A DNA stretch of 64,000 nt, taken from the NCBI GenBank assembly GCA_965222645.1, contig OZ244968.1, forward strand, positions 3,968,001 to 4,032,000, given 5' to 3'. Shown piece after piece: positions 54,361 to 62,947 of this stretch. Each line of letters starts with the position of its first letter. Position 1 is the stretch's first letter. The translations under genes and the position numbers were made by a program. Under the pieces are notes generated by a model that was not told where the DNA came from, ran no database searches, and saw only the letters and a list, made by a program, of their open reading frames with translations. This DNA is from JABDMH01 sp965222645 (GTDB lineage: Bacteria; Bacteroidota; Bacteroidia; Chitinophagales; Saprospiraceae).

Positions 54361-56029
54361 AAAGCGTGGTGTCCTTCACGTCAACGACTATCTTTTTATT
54401 TCTGACGGCCAATTCCCAGACTGTATAAAAAATATGACGGGTAACTGCTGTGTATTTATCAAACATGATTTTATCGACGGTATCAGTTGGTTTGTGATAG
54501 TCTTCGTGTACGCCGCTGAAAAAGAAAATGGAGGGGATGCCGTGCTTGGCGAAATTATAGTGATCGGACCGGTAGTAAAATCGATTGGGATCAGTTTTTT
54601 CATTGTACGTGTAGTCGAGGTAAAGATGAGTGTAAGTGCTGTTAGTGGTCTCGTTTATTTTATGTAAGTCTGTGCTTAGTCTATCCGAACCAATTACATA
54701 GATGTAGTGAGCATCCTTTTCGTGCTTTTTATCTATTCGTCCTATCATGTCGACATTTACATTGGCTGTTATTTGTGAAAGGGGGACAGTAGGATTTTGC
54801 GAATAGTACGCCGAGCCTAAAAGACCTTTTTCTTCAGCAGTAAAAAAGATGCATAAAATACTGCGTCGGGGACCCAGATTCTCCCTTTTCATTTCCGCGA
54901 TTGTTTCTAAAATCTCAAGGACGGCGGAAGTCCCTGAACCATTATCATCAGCTCCGTGAAAAATGGTTTTACCGCGCTTACCCAGATGGTCGTAGTGTGC
55001 CGTAAGCGCGATATATTGATCCTTTAAAATTGAATCAGTACCGGGGATCACTCCCACCAGATTCTTGGTGTAGAGCACATTGCGGGTGAGGTGTTGGTTT
55101 ATTTTCATTTTGACAGGCAAGTGAACCGGGCGTCCCACGCCGACCTGAGTAATTCGATTGAGGTTACGTACAAAGTTTTTTCGTGATTTTCCTATGATAG
55201 ACCTTGCCATATCGAGGGAGATGTAAAGCGTATTTGGCGTCTTTGTTCTTGTTTTTTGCGCCAGGGTGAGTGTTTCACCTGCGGCTCTTCGGCGAGTACG
55301 AGTGATGCGCTCTCTGAGATTTGGCTCGACAATGAGGACAGTGCCTACCTTGTTCTTCGCAGCGGTCCTTAATTTTAATTCGATATCACGAGACCATTGA
55401 GACATTTCAGTTGTGCCTGTCACAAAGGAAATGCTGTCTTTGTTTACCGGTTCTCCTTTATATATTAATATCGTTTTCCCAACGACATTTACCTTGGCAT
55501 AATCGCTATAGGTCGTATCATCAATTCCATATCCCAAAAAGACGACATCGTCCAGATTGATCGATGGCCTGTTGTTGTTTTGATCGGTGTAAGAGATAAA
55601 GTCTCTTAAATGAGTGAATGTACTGTCATTTAACTCTACGGAGATATCTTTCCATTGGACATAAGTCAATGGCACATCCTGAAAATAACCTCTTTGACCA
55701 GGTACAGGATATACCCCCATTTTTTTTAGCTGGTCAATGATATACTGTGCAGCCTTGTCCTGACCTGGTGTACCTGTTTCCCGGCCTTCAAATTCTTTTG
55801 AAGAAATAATGGTTATGTGATCCCTGAGCTCTTCTTTGGTGATATGATCTGCAAAAAAAGAACAGGCAAATGGATCAGCCTCGAGAGTGATTTGACTTTG
55901 TAAGAAAAAGGATGAACTTGAAAACCAAAAAAGGAAGAACAACCTTAAGGAGCTACAAAAAGTAATTGCCTTACCGATGCGTGTACTTTTGAATTTATCC
56001 CGCGCAATAAAAAATTCACGTAGACCCAC
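54350..56029 (-). CDS. M28-family zinc metallopeptidase with PA-like insert
   Basis: Exported aminopeptidase-type enzyme (559 residues). The N terminus is long and basic before a hydrophobic stretch (about 26-42), so either the signal peptide starts later or the protein is anchored. A protease-associated domain fits about 130-270. The di-zinc ligands are all there: HYDHLGK, ADDNGSGTSA, the catalytic Glu in FFTAEEKGLLG, NVDMIGR, and the final His in HEDYHKPTDTVD. It hydrolyses peptides outside the cytoplasm. The end overlaps the fructosamine kinase start. Confidence 0.93.
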   Translation of the reverse strand: MGLREFFIARDKFKSTRIGKAITFCSSLRLFFLFWFSSSSFFLQSQITLEADPFACSFFADHITKEELRDHITIISSKEFEGRETGTPGQDKAAQYIIDQLKKMGVYPVPGQRGYFQDVPLTYVQWKDISVELNDSTFTHLRDFISYTDQNNNRPSINLDDVVFLGYGIDDTTYSDYAKVNVVGKTILIYKGEPVNKDSISFVTGTTEMSQWSRDIELKLRTAAKNKVGTVLIVEPNLRERITRTRRRAAGETLTLAQKTRTKTPNTLYISLDMARSIIGKSRKNFVRNLNRITQVGVGRPVHLPVKMKINQHLTRNVLYTKNLVGVIPGTDSILKDQYIALTAHYDHLGKRGKTIFHGADDNGSGTSAVLEILETIAEMKRENLGPRRSILCIFFTAEEKGLLGSAYYSQNPTVPLSQITANVNVDMIGRIDKKHEKDAHYIYVIGSDRLSTDLHKINETTNSTYTHLYLDYTYNEKTDPNRFYYRSDHYNFAKHGIPSIFFFSGVHEDYHKPTDTVDKIMFDKYTAVTRHIFYTVWELAVRNKKIVVDVKDTTLYDR

Positions 56030-56104
56030 TATGCTTATTTTTTATGCTCAGTCTAAATCCAAAATAATATTCTCTAATGCGGAACCTGTTATTTTTCCGA
56101 TCCT

Positions 56105-56536
56105 TCAGCATACATTTATTTTTCTGACCCGGCGCCTGTGACGCCCACCGTCAAAAGAAGACAGTAAAAATGCCTTAACAATCTCCACTGCTTTTTTTTT
56201 GCTTACAAATCTCGCGGGGATACAAACGATATTGGCATTATTGTGCTGGCGGGCTAAAGCTGCTAATTCTGCCTTCCAGCATACTGCAGCTCTGATTTTT
56301 TGATGCTTATTAGCAGTCATCGCCACCCCATTTCCACTTCCACAAATCAGCACACCAAAACGAGCCCTGCGTTTACTTACGCTTTCTGCTACAGGATGCA
56401 CAAAATCGGGATAGTCAACCGAATCTGTAGAGTGGGTACCGTGATCCAGGGCGATATGTCCTTCTTTTATAAGAAGTTTTTTTATCGCATCCTTGTATGG
56501 ATATCCCGCGTGATCGCACCCAACAGAAATTCTCAT
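56105..56536 (-). CDS. rpiB: Ribose-5-phosphate isomerase B
   Basis: Pentose-phosphate enzyme that interconverts ribose-5-P and ribulose-5-P; 143 residues. RISVGCDHAGYPYKD, DHGTHSTDSVDYPDFVHPVA and GVLICGSGNGVAMTANKH (catalytic Cys in ICGSGNG) match the family. The ATG overlaps the DUF2723 stop (TAATG), so it is coupled to that gene, an arrangement often seen in Bacteroidota. Confidence 0.95.
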   Translation of the reverse strand: MRISVGCDHAGYPYKDAIKKLLIKEGHIALDHGTHSTDSVDYPDFVHPVAESVSKRRARFGVLICGSGNGVAMTANKHQKIRAAVCWKAELAALARQHNNANIVCIPARFVSKKKAVEIVKAFLLSSFDGGRHRRRVRKINVC

Positions 56537-59500
56537 TAATTCTTTGTATTAGTTATTTTAAATTGATCCAGCCTGGTCTTTAGTTCGTTTGCAAATTCGG
56601 TGTCAGCATTTTTATTTGCCAGACGTTGAAGTTCGTCGATCACTTGGAGCCAGGATCTCTGATCTTCCACAAATCCACTGTTTAAATCCTGCTGCGATAG
56701 ACTGCGGTAGAATTCCATATATTCTTCGGTCTCATCAGCAAGAGTAATCATATGAGGTTTTGCCTGTTCATAGGCACCCGCCTGATCATAAATGCGCAGC
56801 AAATTAAGGATACGAGCATCATATGGAAAATTCATATGCGGAAATACTTCAAAATACTTATTCAACATTTCGACGGCTTTTGCCTGTTCACCCTTTGCAA
56901 TCATTTCGATTGCCGTTCTTTCGATCAATGTCTTATGTGCATAATAGCTTGGTAAAAAACTACTCGTCACAAATTGCCTGTGCTCGTCAAAACCTCCCCA
57001 TTTAAATTTATTCATCACTCGCTCATAGATCTTTTCAGTGTCGATTCCTCCGTTGCCATGAATGCCAAACTGGGATCTTGGACCTGTCTGTTTTAGTGGT
57101 ATAAACCTTAGACCCAGTCCCTCGAGCTGCATATAATCACCCAATCCCTGCAATTTGTTCTCACGGGTGGTAACACTGAAATAAATCGGCCTTTCATACA
57201 TGTTACTGTAGATAATATCGAGCACGGCAAGTTCATCTTTGGTCAGGCTACCATCACTAATGTTTACAGGAATCTGAGATACTATTTGGTCCTGATCATT
57301 GGCTGGCACCCAACCAGATTGTACAGCCCTGGATTTGTCAATATTGATGACAAGTTGTTTACTGGGCAAGTAGCTCTGGACTTCTCTTCCGCCTGTACCT
57401 GACAATGGATGATGCTCGCCCATAAATTGGAGGGCAGATGACATGGACCGCGGCCTGTTGTCAGCATTACTCGGGAAATACATGACGTTGCGTTTAGATC
57501 CTCTGTATGCTTCCTCGGGAATCGTAAACTTGACCGGGGGAGAGTCATTGACTTTTCGACGCATTTGATTGATATACCAGTCTACAGCGATAAGGCTAAG
57601 ATTGATTACCCTGACATCAGTGCGGATTCCCTCCACTTCCTGGGCATACCAAAGAGGGTACGTATCATTGTCACCGTACGTGAAGATGATAGCATTGGGA
57701 TCGCAGCTCTCGAGGAAATTATTTGCAAAATCCCGGGCTCCGCTGAGATTTCTTCTGCTGTGATCGTCAAAATTTTGCCAACCCATAATGACAGGTGCCA
57801 ATAAGACAAGACCGCATGCCAGAGCGGCTCTGGCGTTGCCAATGGGAATGCGCCGGAGGAAATGATAAATCGAAGGAATGCTCAGCCCTATCCAGATACA
57901 GAAGGTAAAGATCGAGCCCACCAGTACATAGTCCCTTTCCCGGGGTTCGTTGGGTGGCTGATTAGAGTAAAAAATAATACCGATACCGGTAATGAGGAAT
58001 AGGGCGATTAGACCAAGGGTATCATTACGTCGCTTGCGCCATTGATAGATCAGGCCTATGATCCCAAAGATAAATGGCAGCAAGAAATATCGGTTCCGGG
58101 CCTGATTGTTTTTCATTGTGCTGGGCAATTTACTTTGCTCGTAGAGGAGCATGTCGTCGACCAGGGGAAGTCCGGTCTGCCAATTCCCACGTCTTAAATC
58201 CCAGCTGAAAAAACCCTGCTCTCCATTTTGTCTCCCTGCAAAATTCCACATGAAATAGCGCCAATACATGTACTTGATCTGGTATTTCCAGAAGAAGGTG
58301 ATATTGTCAGCCATCGTGGGTTTACCACTTTGTTTATTAAGCCAGATGCGGTAAAGCTGTTTGCGCTGCTCATCGTTGTGGCCCAGCCGCGGGAACAACA
58401 TTTCATCGGATGCGCGATAATTGGGAGTGACTTTATAGTCGACTTTTTCATATCGGTCACCCACTCTTCCATATTTATCCGTTACGTCGGTACTTATTGG
58501 TTTGGCATCAAAGTGGGGACCCTTTAGTAATGGTCGCTCACCATATTGTTCGCGATTTAAATAAGGGAGCAATCGATGCGCATCGGTGGGCGCATTCATA
58601 TTGATTGGTGGCGAGGCATTTGCTCTTATCACGACTATGCCGATGATCGAATAGCTGATCAGTACCAGACTTAGACCCACCATAATATTCTGAATTGTTG
58701 CATTTTGCTTGCGATGTGCATATCGAAAGCCAGCATACAAGACACCTCCTATGATGAGGAAAAGGGGGATTAAGCCGCTATGAAACGGCAATCCAAATCC
58801 ATTGACCATGAGCAATTCCAACTTGGCCCATAAATTGGGGATCCCGGTAATAATCAGGCCTTGTATAAGGCCCAGAAGTACCACTCCTACACCCATCGCA
58901 GCCAGCATGCCCAGGAACGAATGTTTTTTGTATTTCTTAAAATAGTAGAATAAACCTATTGCGGGAAATGTCAGGATACTCAGTAGGTGCACTCCGATGC
59001 TCAAGCCAGCCGAGTAAAAGGCAAATATGAGCCATCTGTCGTTTTGAGGCTTGTCAGGCAGACCATACCATTTTACAGTGGCCCATAAGGTGAGTGTTGT
59101 AAAGAAGGTAGACAAGGCATATACTTCTCCCTCTACTGCAGAAAACCAAATTGAAGATGAAAATGCCGTAGCCAATCCTGCGGCAACACCACTGCCGATG
59201 ATAAGCCATTGTTGATCACCCTCGGGTTCTTCATCTCTATTGAGCATGGTCAACTTGGCAAATATCATGGTCGTCCATCCCACCAGCATCGCAGCAGCTG
59301 CTGAACTCGCACCACTGAGTAGATTGACCGCAAACGCGATCATGGCGGGATCAGAGGAGAACAGATCGCCCGCCCAAGAGAAGATGCGACCCAGCATGAG
59401 ATAGAGAGGAGCTCCCGGGGGGTGGACGACCTGGAGTTTATAGGCTCCGAGGATAAACTCCCCACAGTCCCAAAGGCTTCCGGTGCGCTCAGCACTCATG

Positions 59501-59577
59501 AAATAGACGATAAAACTGATCAAGAAAATGAGCCAGCCGGCTGCATTGACCATCTTTTTGAAGCTGTAATTATTCAT
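56536..59577 (-). CDS. DUF2723 integral membrane protein (GT-C-like)
   Basis: Large membrane protein (1013 residues from 59577). The N terminus MNNYSFKKMVNAAGWLIFLISF and the conserved DCGEFILGAYKLQVVHPPGAPLYLMLGRIFSW are hallmarks of DUF2723, a GT-C-type family related to protein O-mannosyltransferases. About eleven further TMs extend to residue about 610, followed by a soluble tail (DWYINQMRRKVNDSPPVKF, YFEVFPHMNFPYDARILNL). The glycan substrate is unknown. It overlaps rpiB by one base. A second, closely related gene lies at 62948-64000. Confidence 0.92.
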   Translation of the reverse strand: MNNYSFKKMVNAAGWLIFLISFIVYFMSAERTGSLWDCGEFILGAYKLQVVHPPGAPLYLMLGRIFSWAGDLFSSDPAMIAFAVNLLSGASSAAAAMLVGWTTMIFAKLTMLNRDEEPEGDQQWLIIGSGVAAGLATAFSSSIWFSAVEGEVYALSTFFTTLTLWATVKWYGLPDKPQNDRWLIFAFYSAGLSIGVHLLSILTFPAIGLFYYFKKYKKHSFLGMLAAMGVGVVLLGLIQGLIITGIPNLWAKLELLMVNGFGLPFHSGLIPLFLIIGGVLYAGFRYAHRKQNATIQNIMVGLSLVLISYSIIGIVVIRANASPPINMNAPTDAHRLLPYLNREQYGERPLLKGPHFDAKPISTDVTDKYGRVGDRYEKVDYKVTPNYRASDEMLFPRLGHNDEQRKQLYRIWLNKQSGKPTMADNITFFWKYQIKYMYWRYFMWNFAGRQNGEQGFFSWDLRRGNWQTGLPLVDDMLLYEQSKLPSTMKNNQARNRYFLLPFIFGIIGLIYQWRKRRNDTLGLIALFLITGIGIIFYSNQPPNEPRERDYVLVGSIFTFCIWIGLSIPSIYHFLRRIPIGNARAALACGLVLLAPVIMGWQNFDDHSRRNLSGARDFANNFLESCDPNAIIFTYGDNDTYPLWYAQEVEGIRTDVRVINLSLIAVDWYINQMRRKVNDSPPVKFTIPEEAYRGSKRNVMYFPSNADNRPRSMSSALQFMGEHHPLSGTGGREVQSYLPSKQLVINIDKSRAVQSGWVPANDQDQIVSQIPVNISDGSLTKDELAVLDIIYSNMYERPIYFSVTTRENKLQGLGDYMQLEGLGLRFIPLKQTGPRSQFGIHGNGGIDTEKIYERVMNKFKWGGFDEHRQFVTSSFLPSYYAHKTLIERTAIEMIAKGEQAKAVEMLNKYFEVFPHMNFPYDARILNLLRIYDQAGAYEQAKPHMITLADETEEYMEFYRSLSQQDLNSGFVEDQRSWLQVIDELQRLANKNADTEFANELKTRLDQFKITNTKN

Positions 59578-59999
59578 TACGGTCAAATTGTATAGTTGCG
59601 CAAATTTAAGAATATAACGGTGGTAGAGCGTATTTACATATGATAAATTTTATAGATGTGTATAATGTTGATTTGCAGGTTTGGATTATGTTGAAAATCG
59701 ATTGATGGAGGAGCAATGAGAAGAATACGTGATTGCGGGAGCAATGCAATGCGGCAACGTTCTGAATTGGGGAGGTGGTTTGGAGGGAAAAATGTCCTAA
59801 TCCGAATGCCTAAATCGGCAGCAAATGTTAAAATCGGATTAGGAGATAATTTTCCTGTAATCTCAAGAGTTGCTTGATAGGGGGTGTTTGTTTTTTACAA
59901 AAATCTATATGCAGTTCAATAGAATTTCGATTTTCTATCACAAATAGAAAAATTGTGCAATCGCACTAAATAGAGAACAAATACACCCTAAGATGAAAT
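59578..59999. other. Intergenic region with two inverted repeats
   Basis: About 420 bp between divergent genes. TCCTAATCCGA (59795-59805) and TCGGATTAGGA (59834-59844) are a perfect 11-bp inverted repeat 28 bp apart; TTTTCTAT (59931-59938) and ATAGAAAA (59944-59951) make a second, tight one 49 bp before the next start. A 53-codon frame from 59715 covers the first repeat but shows no coding character. The promoters of both flanking genes must be here. Confidence 0.5.
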
Positions 60000-60614
60000 A
60001 TGAGATTAGCCTTTCTACTCTACTTAATACTGATACCTGATTATTCGTTTTGCCAGATTAATCACCTGGCAGGACTGACATTTAGATCTACAGGTACAGG
60101 CAGAAATATTGCTGCCACTTATCAGCTGCAATGGCGAAAGCACAACATCCACCTGGATCTAAAATGGCATATAAACCGGAAGCCGGTTGATAATCAGGAT
60201 CACGTATTTTTTAAGCGGTTCTATGCGTCGACCTTTAGCGAGCACATTGGTTTTGCGGCCGGGTATTACTATCAGTTATTTCGAGATAGGAAAACAATAA
60301 ATCCCTTGCTTTTTTTGGATGCCCAGTATTTACGAGCCCCCATCATGAGATACGGGTTTACGAGACAACTTATTCCAGGTGGCGGATCGAAGGGATTGGT
60401 CTTTCATGATGAGTTGTCTAAACCCATGATCGCGATAGAAAATTCTATTGGAATTGGTTTTACCGCTATATTAGGTGATCGCATGTATCTAATTGAGAAA
60501 CTTGGTGTAAGTCATCATCTATTCACAGCTCTTGACAGATCTCTTTTTCATTTTTCAGATGTAGAGACCCAATTTGGATATCTGATTTCAATGAGTCTGC
60601 TTTATGATATCTAA
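60000..60614 (+). CDS. Small outer-membrane-type protein A
   Basis: Exported 204-residue protein (signal MRLAFLLYLILIPDYSFCQ), rich in alternating beta strands with aromatic residues (FAAGYYYQLFRDRK, FGYLISMSLLYDI), suggesting a small beta-barrel. FFKRFYAS and AIENSIGIGF recur in the next gene (FFKRRFYAN, GIENVLSLKL), so the two are distant tandem paralogues. No family recognised. The stop overlaps the upstream part of gene B, whose start is 32 bp downstream. Confidence 0.72.
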   Translation: MRLAFLLYLILIPDYSFCQINHLAGLTFRSTGTGRNIAATYQLQWRKHNIHLDLKWHINRKPVDNQDHVFFKRFYASTFSEHIGFAAGYYYQLFRDRKTINPLLFLDAQYLRAPIMRYGFTRQLIPGGGSKGLVFHDELSKPMIAIENSIGIGFTAILGDRMYLIEKLGVSHHLFTALDRSLFHFSDVETQFGYLISMSLLYDI

Positions 60615-60645
60615 AGTATACTACTTTCAGTCAGCACCCAGGCTA

Positions 60646-61263
60646 ATGAAAAATTCACTGTTTATTTCTTTGATACTAGTCACTCAGGTATATTACAGTT
60701 GTCCGGGTCAGGTTGAGATCAATGCGGGCTACCTGTCTTCTTCCTATACAGGATCAAAGTTAAGCCTGGGGGTGGGTTACACGTTTGGTAAAAGTGCAGT
60801 CTCCGGGAGTATCCTTTATTTGATGAATAGCAGAGTTCATGACTTGGATCCCGATCACTTTTTTAAGCGTAGGTTTTATGCCAACCTGCCCACACAGCAC
60901 CTGGGGGGATCGATAGGCTATTTGTACAGGTGTCTATCTACAGAGTATCTTGATTTATTTGCGACGTATGATTTTGTCTTTACAAGAGCTGACTTAAAAA
61001 GTGATCGATATATTCCGACCGAAGAAGTAGATGGGATACAGTTTTATCGCTACGTTGATGAGACGTCACCAGTGACCATTGGTATCGAAAATGTTTTATC
61101 TTTAAAATTGAATCTGCCACTATTCGGTCCATTTTATATCACGCAATCACTGGGTGCTGGCATAGTTTCCTTTCACAGTGTTCCGGATACGATACAGAGC
61201 CAATTGAGCAAAAATTATGATTTGACAACAATGATCCGGATTGGTCTTGCTGCTCGATTGTGA
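60646..61263 (+). CDS. Small outer-membrane-type protein B
   Basis: Exported 205-residue protein, start at 60646 (MKNSLFISLILVTQVYYSCPGQ). Beta-rich with GVGYTFGKSAVSG, LGGSIGYLYRCL and a C-terminal strand ending MIRIGLAARL. Paralogue of the preceding gene by the shared HFFKRRFYAN block and overall layout. A Cys near the signal (YYSCPG) could make it a lipoprotein, but a Q-terminated type I site after PGQ fits better. Function unknown. Confidence 0.72.
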   Translation: MKNSLFISLILVTQVYYSCPGQVEINAGYLSSSYTGSKLSLGVGYTFGKSAVSGSILYLMNSRVHDLDPDHFFKRRFYANLPTQHLGGSIGYLYRCLSTEYLDLFATYDFVFTRADLKSDRYIPTEEVDGIQFYRYVDETSPVTIGIENVLSLKLNLPLFGPFYITQSLGAGIVSFHSVPDTIQSQLSKNYDLTTMIRIGLAARL

Positions 61264-61391
61264 CAAAGTAAATTCTCGATTTAAGTCTTGATGGTGATTT
61301 TATTATTATAATTAATGCAATGTGAGGCAAAAAAAATACAATGAAATCTGGCAAAGACTTTAGTGTCGAAATTTCAGTTATTCAGTTATGA

Positions 61392-62522
61392 TCAACTTAT
61401 GAATTCCAAGAAATTATCCCGGTCTACAACGGCGTGAGTCGCATCAGGATAGTCTGTCTTCCATGATTTTGATGATCGCCTTGTACTTTTTCCCCACTTA
61501 AACTCGTATCCGGAAAGCCCTCCGTCTTTTGATTCGATGTAATCAATTTCTGCACCGGAGTATTTTCGCCAAAAAAATTGTTCTGCGTAATCATTTTTGT
61601 AATGGATGTATTTTGTGCGCTCCATAAATAAAAAATTTTCCCATAAAGCACCGGTATCCATCCGGTATTGGAGGTCATTAAAATTGTTTAAGACGGCATT
61701 CCTGATGCCAATATCTGCAAAATAGATTTTATCCATTTTGGAGATTTCTTTTCCGGGATTCTTACTGTATCCGGACAAGGTGTGAATGACAAACGCCTTT
61801 TCGAGCAATTCCAAATATCCCCGGACTGTGTCGAAACTCAGGTCCAGAGCATTGGATAATTTTTGCAAGGAAACCAGGCTTCCGATCCTAAGAGCGAGCA
61901 ACTTGAGTAGTTTATGGAGTATTTGAGTGTGCCTGATCGATGTGAGCTGTAAAATATCTTTGTATAAGTAGGCCTGTGTCAGCTCCTTCAAATGGCGGAT
62001 TTTCTGGACTCTGCCTTCGATAGATACTACTTCTGGATAACCTCCATAGAGAAGATACCTATGCAGGTGTTGTTTGAGCTCAAAAGGATTTTGGTACCGG
62101 AGCAGTTCCATAACTGACAGGGGGTGTAGTTGGAATGTGATGGTCCTGCCGGTAAGCGGTTCTCTCACTCTATTTGCCAGATCAAAAGAGGAGGAACCGG
62201 TCAGAATGATTTTAAGATCATGCCGAGCATCATGCAACAATTTGATATTGCTGCCGATATCAGGGATGGATTGTGCTTCATCAATGAAGAGGAGATCATA
62301 ACCGCTCACTACTTCCTGCATGATCTTGAGATTGTTTGACGAGAATGCTTCACTGTATAAATGGTCGTCACCGACTATGCTTAATGTCTTGTAATCCAGC
62401 TCATTAATAAGGTTTTGGATAAGAGTGGTTTTACCCACCTGACGTGCCCCAAACAGTACAATGACCTTGCCTTTATCCAACCCTTTGGCTATCGCAGTAC
62501 TTATATATCTTTTTATTTTCAC
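61392..62522 (-). CDS. AAA ATPase with DUF4143 / PD-(D/E)XK-like C terminus
   Basis: COG1373-type ATPase of 376 residues starting with GTG at 62522 (MKIKRYISTAIAKGL). Walker A GARQVGKTT (25-33), Walker B LLFIDEAQ (77-84), sensor ILTGSSSFDL, then LHPLSVMELLRY, a winged-helix part (about 205-245: SLVSLQKLSNALDLSFDTVRGYLEL) and DUF4143 with GAEIDYIES and YEFKWGK, the nuclease-like acidic/Lys set. Related in architecture to the 33656-35014 gene, though sequence and length differ. Preceded by its own four-copy array of period 32 bp. Function unknown. Confidence 0.9.
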   Translation of the reverse strand: MKIKRYISTAIAKGLDKGKVIVLFGARQVGKTTLIQNLINELDYKTLSIVGDDHLYSEAFSSNNLKIMQEVVSGYDLLFIDEAQSIPDIGSNIKLLHDARHDLKIILTGSSSFDLANRVREPLTGRTITFQLHPLSVMELLRYQNPFELKQHLHRYLLYGGYPEVVSIEGRVQKIRHLKELTQAYLYKDILQLTSIRHTQILHKLLKLLALRIGSLVSLQKLSNALDLSFDTVRGYLELLEKAFVIHTLSGYSKNPGKEISKMDKIYFADIGIRNAVLNNFNDLQYRMDTGALWENFLFMERTKYIHYKNDYAEQFFWRKYSGAEIDYIESKDGGLSGYEFKWGKSTRRSSKSWKTDYPDATHAVVDRDNFLEFIS

Positions 62523-62527
62523 CAGAG

Positions 62528-62535
62528 TAAAGATA
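62528..62535 (-). promoter_or_regulatory. Near-consensus -7 (TATCTTTA) of DUF4143 ATPase gene
   Basis: On the minus strand TATCTTTA (one mismatch to TAnnTTTG) lies 5 bp before the GTG, and a TTG 20 bp further upstream falls inside the first repeat core (62557-62559). The repeat array would thus overlap the -33 region. The leader would be very short. Confidence 0.35.
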
Positions 62536-62540
62536 AGTCT

Positions 62541-62660
62541 TTATCTCTAAAAATTCAAGTCTAGTAGAATTATTAGCTCTAAAAATTAGAGTATGATGTG
62601 ATAAATAGCTCTAAAAATTCGATTTGTATTGAATAATTAGCTTTAAAGATTCGAATAGAA
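62541..62660. repeat. Four-copy 32-bp-period repeat array before DUF4143 ATPase
   Basis: The core (plus strand) CTCTAAAAATT begins at 62545, 62577 and 62609, with a variant CTTTAAAGATT at 62641; spacing is exactly 32 bp each time, and the about 10 bp between extended cores differ. Extended form: (A)TTAGCTCTAAAAATTCGA. Copy 2 is an inverted repeat CTCTAA-AAA-TTAGAG. The first copy lies about 20 bp from the GTG start. Since 32 is not a multiple of three, this is not coding repetition. Confidence 0.9.
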
Positions 62661-62947
62661 GAGCTCTGAGGGTTGTAGGAATTTGTCTCTATCTTCTTTT
62701 GGAGACCAAGCACTTAAATCACTGGATTACCTTATAATTTGCCGTAGTTCCTCAACCCTAAGTTAGAAATGATTCCGATCGTGTGCTGAGAGCGATGATA
62801 CGTCAGTGCTGTTGTTTGCCTTGATGGGTATACGTCAAACAGCAACAATTTTAGGAAGCTAATACATTGTTGCTCCCATCAGGTTGGGATGGGAATCCGT
62901 TTGTTCGATACGGACTTAGATGGGAAGTGAAACCTCCTGTTACACCC
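62661..62947. other. Spacer between repeat array and DUF2723 gene
   Basis: No gene. An inverted repeat GCTGTTGTTTG (about 62808-62818) / CAAACAGCAAC (about 62837-62847) with one offset may act as a terminator or operator. Short related motifs TGGGATGGGAATCCG and GATGGGAAGTG near 62886-62926 resemble the dispersed GGGAATCC repeat. Confidence 0.4.

Noticed and set aside
59715..59876. 53-codon plus-strand frame MRRIRDCG...
   Set aside because: Contains the perfect inverted repeat, shows no domain or signal and has no related sequence in the window.
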